Part shown: piece after piece, positions 44,578 to 52,405 of the stretch
Layout of the letters: the number at the start of each line of letters is the position of its first letter
Numbering within the stretch: the stretch's first letter is position 1
Assembly (NCBI RefSeq): GCF_018372875.1
Contig: NZ_JAHAIF010000013.1
Location: forward strand, 1-64,000
Direction of reading: 5' to 3'
Origin: Clostridium sp.
Lineage (GTDB): Bacteria > Bacillota > Clostridia > Clostridiales > Clostridiaceae
DNA: 64,000 nt
The notes under the pieces: generated by a model
Databases searched by the model: none
What the model was told of the DNA's origin: nothing
The model's input: the letters and a program-made list of their open reading frames with translations, nothing else
Made by a program: the position numbers and the translations under genes

Positions 44578-44625
44578 TAGAAGATATGAAATAAATTAAG
44601 TAAATAAACTTAGGAGGATCTATTA

Positions 44626-46491
44626 ATGAATAAAATAACAGATCACATTCTATGTAAAGTAGAAAAGCCTGCTAGATATGTAGGTGGAGAATTAAATGAA
44701 ATAATTAAAAATCCAGAAGAAGTAGATATTAGATTTGCATTCTGTTTCCCAGATGTTTATGAAGTGGGAATGTCTCACTTAGGAACAAGAATACTATATC
44801 ATACTATAAATGAAAGAAAAGATACATACTGTGAAAGAGTATTTGCTCCATGGCCAGATATGGAAGAGCAATTAAGAAAGAATAATATATCTCTATGCAC
44901 ATTAGAAACTAAAACTCCATTAAAAGAGTTTGATATATTAGGTTTCACTCTTCAATATGAGATGAGTTATACAAACATATTAAATATGCTTGATATGTCT
45001 GGAATAACTATAAGAGCAGAAGAAAGAGGAGAAGATGAACCTTTAGTTATGGCAGGGGGACCTTGTGCCTACAACCCAGAGCCATTAGTTGGAATAGTTG
45101 ATTTCTTTGAAATTGGTGAAGGGGAAGAAATGATGGATGATGTACTTGAGGTTTATGCCAAGTACAAGAAAGGAAAGTGGGACAAAAAGGCTTTCCTAAG
45201 AGAGATATCAAAGATTGGAGGTATATATGTACCTTCACTATATGATGTAGAATACAATGAAGATGGAACAATAAAGAGTTTTAAGCCAAAGTATGATGAT
45301 GTTCCAGCAGTTGTTAAAAAGAGAATAATAAATAACTTTGATAGAGTATCATTCCCAGAGAATATGATAGTACCTTATACAGAAATTGTTCATGATAGAA
45401 TAGTTCTTGAAACCTTCAGAGGTTGTACAAATGGATGTAGATTCTGTCAAGCTGGTATGATTTATAGACCAGTTAGAGAAAAGTCAAAAGAAACTTTAGT
45501 AAAGCAAGCTAGAAATATGCTTAAGAGTACAGGTTATCAAGAAGTTTCACTTTCTTCATTAAGTACATGTGACTACTCTGATATTGAAGGACTTATCCAT
45601 GATTTAATGGAGGAACATGAAAAGGATAAGGTTGCAATTGCTCTACCTTCTATTAGAGTTGATGCATTCTCAGTAGATTTAATTAAGGAAATCCAAAAGG
45701 TTAAGAAGACAGGATTAACTTTTGCTCCTGAAGCAGGATCTCAAAGAATGAGAGACATAATTAACAAGGGGTTAACTGAAGAAAGAATTTTAGAAGCTAC
45801 TAGAAACGCTTTTGAATCAGGATGGAACAAGATTAAGCTTTACTTCATAATTGGGTTACCATATGAAACATTAGAAGATTGTGCTGGTATTGGTGATTTA
45901 GCAGGAAAGATGGCTGATGAATATTTTGCACTTCCAAAGAGTGTTAGAGCTAAAGGACTTAGTATTACAGTAAGTACTTCTATATTAGTTCCAAAGCCAT
46001 TTACACCATTCCAATGGGCACCAATGGCTAGATTAGAAGAAGTAGATGAAAAGATAAATGCAGTTAAAGGTTCAATAAAATCAAGAAGCATTCACTATAA
46101 CTACCATGAGCAAAAGACTTCATATATGGAAGCTGTATTTGCAAGAGGAGATAGAAGACTTAGTGAAGTATTAATTAAAGCCTTTGAAAAGGGTGCTAAG
46201 TTTGATGGATGGTCTGAATACTTCAGCTTTGATATATGGAAAGAAGCATTAGCAGAATGCAATGTTGATGGAGATTTCTTTGCTTATAGAGAAAGAGAAT
46301 ATGATGAAATACTTCCTTGGGACTTTATAGATATTGGAGTTACAAGAAAGTATCTTGAAAGAGAAAATGAAAAGGCTAAAAAAGCAGAGCTTACTCAAAA
46401 CTGTAGAAAAGGATGTACAGGATGTGGAGTAAATGTAAACTTCAAAGAAGGAGAGTGTTTTGAGGGTGCGATACTTAATAAAGTATACTAA
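44626..46491 (+). CDS. B12-binding-domain radical SAM protein (TIGR03960 family)
   Basis: This iron-sulfur enzyme of unknown reaction is conserved next to rng and rplU in clostridia. The N-terminal part (about 35-200) has a cobalamin-binding-like fold with FCFPDVYEVGMSHLG, and the radical SAM core has the cluster motif FRGCTNGCRFCQAGM (C-x3-C-x2-C, about residue 265-275). SAM-binding residues follow in SLSSLSTCDYSD and LTFAPEAGSQRMRDIINKGL. A C-terminal cysteine pair region (CRKGCTGCGVN) could bind a second metal. Length 621 is usual. It overlaps the next gene by 26 bases. Confidence 0.9.
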   Translation: MNKITDHILCKVEKPARYVGGELNEIIKNPEEVDIRFAFCFPDVYEVGMSHLGTRILYHTINERKDTYCERVFAPWPDMEEQLRKNNISLCTLETKTPLKEFDILGFTLQYEMSYTNILNMLDMSGITIRAEERGEDEPLVMAGGPCAYNPEPLVGIVDFFEIGEGEEMMDDVLEVYAKYKKGKWDKKAFLREISKIGGIYVPSLYDVEYNEDGTIKSFKPKYDDVPAVVKKRIINNFDRVSFPENMIVPYTEIVHDRIVLETFRGCTNGCRFCQAGMIYRPVREKSKETLVKQARNMLKSTGYQEVSLSSLSTCDYSDIEGLIHDLMEEHEKDKVAIALPSIRVDAFSVDLIKEIQKVKKTGLTFAPEAGSQRMRDIINKGLTEERILEATRNAFESGWNKIKLYFIIGLPYETLEDCAGIGDLAGKMADEYFALPKSVRAKGLSITVSTSILVPKPFTPFQWAPMARLEEVDEKINAVKGSIKSRSIHYNYHEQKTSYMEAVFARGDRRLSEVLIKAFEKGAKFDGWSEYFSFDIWKEALAECNVDGDFFAYREREYDEILPWDFIDIGVTRKYLERENEKAKKAELTQNCRKGCTGCGVNVNFKEGECFEGAILNKVY

Positions 46492-47170
46492 AGAAAGTAA
46501 TATAAAGTTTATTTCTCACTTAGACTTAATGAGAACAATACAAAAGGTTGTAAGAAGAGCTGAATTACCAGTTAAATATTCACAAGGATTTAACCCACAT
46601 ATGGCTTTATCCATAGCTCAACCTTTAGGAGTTGGAGTATATTCAAGTGGTGAATATATGGATTTAATCTTAGTTGAAGAGATGGATGTACAAGAAATTA
46701 TAGATAGATTAAATGAAAAATCAGCTTCAGGAATTAAGTTTGTTACAGCAACTCAAATTCCACCAACTGAGCCAAATGAGAAGAAGATGCCACAAGCTAT
46801 GGCTATGATAGATGCTTGTAGATATACTATAAAAATAAATTATACAAGTGTTGAAGGTCTTGAAGATGAAGTTAAGGCTTTAGTTGAAAAGAATGAATGG
46901 ATTACTTTAAAGAAGAGTAAAAAGGCTGAAAAAGAAGTTAATATTAAGGAATTCATCTATGAATTTAAATTCTGGGTTAAGGATGAAGCTTTAGTTATAA
47001 ATACTGTAGTTAAGTCAGGAAGTAGAGAACATTTATCAGCAGATTTATTAGCTAAATACATTAAAGAACATACTTCTAATGTTGATGAAGATGCTTTTGT
47101 AGATATAAAGAGAGAAGAAATGTATTTTGAAAAGGGTAATAAGTTAGTACCACTATATAACTGTGTATAG
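46466..47170 (+). CDS. Radical-SAM-associated protein (TIGR03936/DUF2344)
   Basis: This is a companion of the preceding enzyme, of unknown function. The product begins MRYLIKYTKESNIKFISHLD and contains YSQGFNPHMALSIAQPLGVG, both family signatures. It resembles the tail domain fused to the radical SAM protein in other bacteria. The GTG at 46466 lies about 10 bases after AAGGAGAG; a TTG at 46460 is possible and would add two residues. Overlap with the upstream gene implies coupled translation. Confidence 0.88.
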   Translation: MRYLIKYTKESNIKFISHLDLMRTIQKVVRRAELPVKYSQGFNPHMALSIAQPLGVGVYSSGEYMDLILVEEMDVQEIIDRLNEKSASGIKFVTATQIPPTEPNEKKMPQAMAMIDACRYTIKINYTSVEGLEDEVKALVEKNEWITLKKSKKAEKEVNIKEFIYEFKFWVKDEALVINTVVKSGSREHLSADLLAKYIKEHTSNVDEDAFVDIKREEMYFEKGNKLVPLYNCV

Positions 47171-47184
47171 GAAGTGTTAATTAT

Positions 47185-48621
47185 ATGAAAGAGATATTTA
47201 TAGAAAGAAGAGAGAATATCCTAAGAATTGCTATTAGGCAAAATGGCAAGTTACAAGAGTGTATTGTAGAAGAGGAAAATGGTGAGCCAGTAATAGGTGA
47301 AATCTATAAGGGAAGAGTGAAAAATATAGTTCCTGCAACTAACTCAATATTTGTAGATTTAGGATTAAATAAGGAAGGGTATCTTTACTATAGTAATGAA
47401 CTTAAAGCTAGAGGCATTAAGAAGGGTGAAGAAATCATAGTTGAAATTCTAAAGGAGCCTATTAATGATAAGGGAGCTAAAATAAGTGCAAAGTTTGGTA
47501 TTCCATCAAAGTATTTAGTACTTGAAAGTAATGGATACGGAATAGAGTTCTCTAAAAGATTCAAGGATGAGGTTAAAAAAGAGCTTATCCTTGCTGAATT
47601 AGAGGAAATAGAAAATGGAAAGCTTATAGTTAGAACAGAAGCAGCTAATGTTAGTATTGAAGAACTTAAGCATGAAAGAAAAGTACTTCTTAATGAGTAT
47701 GAGGATATACAAAGAAAAGCTAAGTATTCTTCTAATTTAGGTAAGCTTTATGGAGAAAATCTTTCTTTAATCAAGGTACTAAGAGATAAAATTTCTGTAG
47801 ATCCTGTTAAAGTTATATTAGATAATAAAGAGGATTATGAATTTGCAAAGAATTATCTTAAAGATGATGAAAGTGCAAAAATTATATTATATACAGATAA
47901 TAGAGCCTTATTTGATGCATATGAGATTGAAAAAGAATTATTAAAGCTTAGACATAATAAAGTTGTACTTCCTTGTGGTGGATCAATTGTTATTGATAAA
48001 ACTGAAGCTATGTATGTTATTGATGTTAATACTGGCAAAAATATTAAGGAAAGAAACTTTGAGAAGACTATATTAGAAACTAATGTGGAAGCAGCTAAAG
48101 AGATTGGGAGACAAATATTACTTAGAAATTTAAGTGGAATAATAGTAATAGACTTTATAGATTTAAGAGATAAAGCTCATAAATCTATAGTTATGAGAGA
48201 GCTTAAAGAAGCACTTAAAGATGATGGTGGAAATGTAAAAATATTCCCATTTACTGAATTAAACTTAGTACAAATTGCCCGTAAGAGAATAGGTAAAAGC
48301 GTATATGAGTATATGGAAGAACCATGTCTTTTATGTAAAGGAAGTGGAAGATTATTAAAGCTATCATATCTTGAAGGATTAATTAGAAATGAGATTCTTA
48401 GATTTCATAGTGAAAATGGAATTAATGATTTCTTTATAGAGGTTAACAAAACTTATGAGGATATGATAAAAGGAGATATGCTATCTTTCTTAAAAGAAAT
48501 AGATGGATTAGATAAGGGTATATATTTAAACTATATTGATGAAGTTGAAGGATATACTTTAGAACCATTAATATTTAAGAACCAGAAAGCTAACGTAAGT
48601 AAGTATCTTATTAAGAACTAG
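47185..48621 (+). CDS. rng: Ribonuclease G / E-type endoribonuclease
   Basis: This enzyme cuts single-stranded AU-rich RNA and matures rRNA. The S1 domain is near residue 36-110 (IGEIYKGRVKNIVPATNSIFVDLG). The catalytic DNase-I-like domain has YVIDVNTGKN and GIIVIDFIDLRD with its metal-binding aspartates, and the zinc-link CLLCKGSG is at about residue 390. Length 478 is that of RNase G, without the long RNase E tail. It ends the radical SAM operon. Confidence 0.95.
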   Translation: MKEIFIERRENILRIAIRQNGKLQECIVEEENGEPVIGEIYKGRVKNIVPATNSIFVDLGLNKEGYLYYSNELKARGIKKGEEIIVEILKEPINDKGAKISAKFGIPSKYLVLESNGYGIEFSKRFKDEVKKELILAELEEIENGKLIVRTEAANVSIEELKHERKVLLNEYEDIQRKAKYSSNLGKLYGENLSLIKVLRDKISVDPVKVILDNKEDYEFAKNYLKDDESAKIILYTDNRALFDAYEIEKELLKLRHNKVVLPCGGSIVIDKTEAMYVIDVNTGKNIKERNFEKTILETNVEAAKEIGRQILLRNLSGIIVIDFIDLRDKAHKSIVMRELKEALKDDGGNVKIFPFTELNLVQIARKRIGKSVYEYMEEPCLLCKGSGRLLKLSYLEGLIRNEILRFHSENGINDFFIEVNKTYEDMIKGDMLSFLKEIDGLDKGIYLNYIDEVEGYTLEPLIFKNQKANVSKYLIKN

Positions 48622-48631
48622 CAGAATTGAG

Positions 48632-48662
48632 AAGAAACTGCCGCAAGGTGGTTTCTTTTATA
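48632..48662 (+). terminator. Terminator of rng
   Basis: AAGAAACTGCC pairs with GGTGGTTTCTT, with two wobble pairs, closed by a GCAA tetraloop and followed by a short T-tract. Confidence 0.75.
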
Positions 48663-48759
48663 TTCTTTAGGAAATTATATCTATTATTAAATTGTCTATA
48701 ACTTCAACATTTAGATGTTACTAGAGATTATTTACGCCTAAAAAACATATATGGAAAAT

Positions 48760-48789
48760 ATTGTAAAAATATTTGTAATAGTTTACAAT
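48760..48789 (+). promoter_or_regulatory. Chitinase promoter with operator-like inverted repeat
   Basis: TTGTAA (48761-48766), 17 bases, TACAAT (48784-48789) form a sigma-A promoter. The same boxes are the arms of an inverted repeat ATTGTAAA (48760-48767) and TTTACAAT (48782-48789), so a dimeric repressor bound there would cover both. Confidence 0.6.
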
Positions 48790-48830
48790 GTATGTGTAAA
48801 GATAATTTATAATATGTGGGAGGTTCTTTG

Positions 48831-50270
48831 ATGAAGAAAAATTTTTTAAAAGTATTTGTGGCATCTGTAGCAAGTGTTACATTATTAGCTGGAAGTATGT
48901 TAGCTGTTCCAACTAAAGCTGCTACACAAGAAAAAGAATATAGAAATGTGGGGTATGTGTTCCAAAGAAATTGTGACATTGATACATTAGATGTTACAAA
49001 GATTACTCATTTAAATTATTCCTTTGGTCTTATTTACAATAGGGAATATGAAGAACTTGGAGATGAGACTAACCCGGATGTAGTAGTTCCTCATGATTTT
49101 GATGACAGTTTACTACACACAATTTATTTACCTGAAAAGGTAGAGAGTGATCTTTCAAGAATTGATGTTTTAAAAGAAAAAAATCCTGATTTAAAGGTTC
49201 TATTGTCTGTTGGTGGATGGGAATGTAGAGGATTCTCAGATGCAGCAGCAACAGAGGAAGGAAGAAAGACTTTTGCTCAATCTTGTAAGAATGTTATTGA
49301 TGAATATGGACTAGCTGGAATAGACCTAGACTGGGAATATCCTGTTAATGGTGGATGGGGAGTAATAAAAGCTAGACCAGAAGACAAAGAAAACTTTACT
49401 TTACTTTTACGAGAAGTAAGAAATGCTATAGGTGATGATAAACTATTAACAATAGCTGGTTCTGCAAATATTAACTTCTCAAATGGTGGTTGGACAGAGT
49501 TCCAAGATGTAATTCCTTTGTTAGATTATATAAATATTATGACATATGATTTTAGATATGGTTCATGTTATTTTGATTCAGCTTTATATGCTTCAGAGAC
49601 ATGGAAAACTGAATTTGATTATGATGACTATAATACAGATATGGCAGTTAAATTATATTTAGAAAATGGATGTCCATCTGAAAAAATTAATATTGGATTA
49701 TCCTTTAGTGCTGGCATACCACAATTGGTTAGTGATAAATTAGATGGTGAATTAAGCTTTATAAAAGATGCTCTTATAAGGGCTGGATTCCCAATGGATG
49801 AAACTAATAAAACACCAGTGTTATTAGCTGTTAAGAATTTAAAGGAATCAGATGGATTCTATAAACATTGGGATAATGATGCTAAAGCTATGTATGTAAC
49901 ATATAAGCATACAGATGGAAAAGAGTATTTTGTTATGAGTTTTATTGAACCACAAGGACTTTCTGCAAAAACTCAATATGTTAAAGATAATAATTTAGGT
50001 GGAACTATGTTCTGGGAATTTAGTGCTGACTATGATAATTCTTTAGTTGCACAAATAGCAAAAGAACTTAACATTAATGGCTTTGGAGAAGAAGTAGTAG
50101 TTCCAGATCAAGAACCAGAAGTTAAGCCAGAAGTAAAACCTGAAACGAAGCCAGGTGAAGGTGAATTAGTTAAGACTGGAGATATGACTCCTATATTAAG
50201 TCTTATAGGTTTATCAGGAGCATCACTAGGTGTTACAACTATAATGTTTAGAAAGAGAAGAGCAAAATAA
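48831..50270 (+). CDS. Cell-wall-anchored family-18 chitinase
   Basis: This enzyme cleaves beta-1,4-GlcNAc bonds of chitin outside the cell. A signal peptide (about 1-33, ending VPTKAA) precedes a GH18 barrel with the motif AGIDLDWEYPV; Asp165, Asp167 and the catalytic acid Glu169 are present. NIMTYDFRYG and MFWEFSADYD complete the active-site cleft. A Pro/Glu/Lys-rich stalk (about 425-447) leads to LVKTG, a hydrophobic helix and RKRRAK, a sortase-type cell-wall anchor with Val in place of the usual Pro. The ATG at 48831 follows GGGAGG. It is convergent with the next chitinase. Confidence 0.92.
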   Translation: MKKNFLKVFVASVASVTLLAGSMLAVPTKAATQEKEYRNVGYVFQRNCDIDTLDVTKITHLNYSFGLIYNREYEELGDETNPDVVVPHDFDDSLLHTIYLPEKVESDLSRIDVLKEKNPDLKVLLSVGGWECRGFSDAAATEEGRKTFAQSCKNVIDEYGLAGIDLDWEYPVNGGWGVIKARPEDKENFTLLLREVRNAIGDDKLLTIAGSANINFSNGGWTEFQDVIPLLDYINIMTYDFRYGSCYFDSALYASETWKTEFDYDDYNTDMAVKLYLENGCPSEKINIGLSFSAGIPQLVSDKLDGELSFIKDALIRAGFPMDETNKTPVLLAVKNLKESDGFYKHWDNDAKAMYVTYKHTDGKEYFVMSFIEPQGLSAKTQYVKDNNLGGTMFWEFSADYDNSLVAQIAKELNINGFGEEVVVPDQEPEVKPEVKPETKPGEGELVKTGDMTPILSLIGLSGASLGVTTIMFRKRRAK

Positions 50271-50282
50271 GTTTATAGAAAG

Positions 50283-50313
50283 ATCCCGTCATGAGAATGT
50301 GACGGGATTTTTC
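50283..50313. terminator. Terminator between convergent chitinase genes
   Basis: ATCCCGTCA (50283-50291) pairs perfectly with TGACGGGAT (50300-50308), followed by TTTTT on the plus strand; the minus-side T-tract is weak. Confidence 0.85.
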
Positions 50314-50319
50314 TATATA

Positions 50320-52155
50320 TTAAATTGCACTCCACAAAGCAGGTACATTGCTAGGTTCCCATCCATTTAGTGAAGTGTGAGGTTGAATACATTTATATTC
50401 TTTACCTGCATAAGTTACTATATCTCCAACTTTATAGGTTGTATAAGCTTTCCAAGCAGAAGTCTCTACTTCATATTTTGGAACATTAACTCTTATTTCA
50501 TTTGAGTTAATAGATGAGTTTTCATAGTATAAGACTACATTATAGCTATAAGTTCCTTCAGGTTTGTTAGATATAGATTTAGTTATTATTTGAGTATTTT
50601 CATTTAAAGAAAGATTACCTGAAGCGATTTCAGTGTTATTTTCAAATAACTTATAAGAAGTAGCTAAGTTATTATCAGGAATTTCTATGGAAATTGTATA
50701 ATTTCCATTTTTACATTCACTATTAGATATAGTGGCTGCTTTTAAAGCAGGTGGAGTTGGAGCTTTTATAGTAACAGTTACTTCGTTGGAATTTACAGAA
50801 CTAGTAGGGTCTGATAATTCCACTTTATATTTATAAGTTCCATCAGCTTTATTTTTAACTTCATAACTTATAGAGCCTTCTTTGGATTGGCCAGGAACTA
50901 AAGTACCAGATGATATTATCTTTGAATCTTCTAATATTTTATAGGATGTAGCAGTGTTGTAAGCAGGAACTTTAGCACTTAAAGTAAAGCTACCATTTTG
51001 TACAGAACTAGCTGATAAAGTAGGTGCTTTAAGTGTATTTGTTTGTGGTGCTAAAGAATCAAAGTACTTTCGAAAATGATTTGACCATGAATAAGAAGCA
51101 TATTTGTCCCAATTTATTGACCATGTCATAAGTCCCCTTAAGTTAGGATGAGCATTTTTTACAGTATAACTACCAACAGTACCACCATTCATTAATGTTG
51201 TAATTGCCTTTTCAACTTCGCTATTTGAAACCCATCCATTACCTGCATAAGATGACGTAGGTACCCCTATAACTACTTGGTCCTCTCTTAAAGCAGGGAA
51301 GAAGTAATTAGGGTCTTTATTAACATTGAATCCTGTTAAAAGCATATCTGCTAATGAAACATAGAATTCGGCAGAGCCCATAGTTTGAGATTTATCATTT
51401 AAGTCATTTATAGCACCTGAGTTATAGTATTGAACTTGAAGCCAGTCTAAAGAATCACGAAGTGCATAAATAACAGGTAGGTAGGAACCAGCTCTAGAAT
51501 CAACATAACTATTTAAACCACCATAGTAAGTATATCCTAATTGAACAAAGAAAGTTTCAGGAGCCATAGTAAGCATGAAGTTATCACCATATTTAGCTTT
51601 TAATTCTTTTAAAGCGCTAATTAGGTTTACAATAGCTGGAGTAGTAGGATTTTTAAAGTCTTTATCACCTGGGTCAAGATATAAAGAATGACCTTCAAAA
51701 TCTATGTCTAATCCGTCTAATCCATAAGTGTCAATTATATTAGATACAGAACTTACAAATTTATCTCTTGCAGTAGCATCTTTTAATTGAACTTGGCCGT
51801 TTTGACCACCAATTGAAAGTAATACTTTCTTTCCTTTACTTTGTAGATATTTCACATCAGATTTAAATTCTTCTTCTGTAGCATTAAAAGGTTTAAATTG
51901 AATATCCCCAGAAGTTACAGATGTAGGTTCACCAAAGGATAGATTAATTACATCCCAGTTATCAGAAACATTTCGTAGCTTTATTGTACCTGAACCGTTT
52001 TCAAAGTTGTGCCAGTAACCAACTAATACATGTTTAGGAACAGAAGATGTTGAAGCGGAGGTAAGTGTCGCTGGAAGTAGAGTTAAGAAAAGAGTAATTG
52101 AAAGAGTTATAGAAATAAGAAATTTGACATTTGAATTAAAAAAGTTTTTAAACAT
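50320..52155 (-). CDS. Secreted family-18 chitinase with chitin-binding domain (copy 1)
   Basis: This 611-residue exoenzyme has a signal peptide (about 1-34), a GH18 barrel (about 40-365) with GLDGLDIDFEGHS and catalytic Glu154, two Ig/fibronectin-like repeats of about 88 residues (each with 'TATSYKIL/F' and a final SNEV strand), and a C-terminal CBM5/12 chitin-binding domain (TTYKVGDIVTYAGKEYKC, then GWEPSNVPALW). The whole layout is shared with the divergent gene at 52406. AAGGGG precedes the ATG on the minus strand. It would act on insoluble chitin. Confidence 0.93.
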   Translation of the reverse strand: MFKNFFNSNVKFLISITLSITLFLTLLPATLTSASTSSVPKHVLVGYWHNFENGSGTIKLRNVSDNWDVINLSFGEPTSVTSGDIQFKPFNATEEEFKSDVKYLQSKGKKVLLSIGGQNGQVQLKDATARDKFVSSVSNIIDTYGLDGLDIDFEGHSLYLDPGDKDFKNPTTPAIVNLISALKELKAKYGDNFMLTMAPETFFVQLGYTYYGGLNSYVDSRAGSYLPVIYALRDSLDWLQVQYYNSGAINDLNDKSQTMGSAEFYVSLADMLLTGFNVNKDPNYFFPALREDQVVIGVPTSSYAGNGWVSNSEVEKAITTLMNGGTVGSYTVKNAHPNLRGLMTWSINWDKYASYSWSNHFRKYFDSLAPQTNTLKAPTLSASSVQNGSFTLSAKVPAYNTATSYKILEDSKIISSGTLVPGQSKEGSISYEVKNKADGTYKYKVELSDPTSSVNSNEVTVTIKAPTPPALKAATISNSECKNGNYTISIEIPDNNLATSYKLFENNTEIASGNLSLNENTQIITKSISNKPEGTYSYNVVLYYENSSINSNEIRVNVPKYEVETSAWKAYTTYKVGDIVTYAGKEYKCIQPHTSLNGWEPSNVPALWSAI

Positions 52156-52405
52156 AAAGCAACCCCTTATCTTTATATAATTATCAATAAAACATATTTA
52201 GTAATATCTAAAAATATTACTAAATACATATCTTTTATAAGTTCACAAAAAATCAATAATTGTAGAAGCATAAAAACCTAAGTTAATTAGTACAAATATA
52301 GTGAATTGACTAGTGGGAATATTTAAAATAGCTAGCTAATACGAATAGCTGTCTTAGAATACATATTAAAAAAATATGAAAAAGTAAAAAGGGAGAGGGT
52401 ATATT
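52156..52405. promoter_or_regulatory. Divergent chitinase promoter region
   Basis: The 250 bases between two divergent chitinase genes hold a perfect inverted repeat, TATTTAGTAATAT (52195-52207) and ATATTACTAAATA (52214-52226), with a 6-base centre, 40-70 bases upstream of the minus-strand gene. A weaker CATATT/AATATG pair (52362-52378) lies before the plus-strand gene. TTGACT (52306-52311) may be part of the plus-strand promoter, but the -10 is poor. Confidence 0.55.

Larger units (their letters stand above)
44307..44625. other. AT-rich intergenic region with a long imperfect inverted repeat
   Basis: The 319 bases contain no supported gene. They hold a terminator (44360-44383), an inverted repeat of 19-base arms with two mismatches (44426-44444 and 44480-44498), and the promoter of the next gene (44549-44577). 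Confidence 0.6.

Noticed and set aside
48816..48830. Upstream GTG start for the anchored chitinase
   Set aside because: It overlaps the GGGAGG ribosome site; the ATG at 48831 gives a standard signal peptide.
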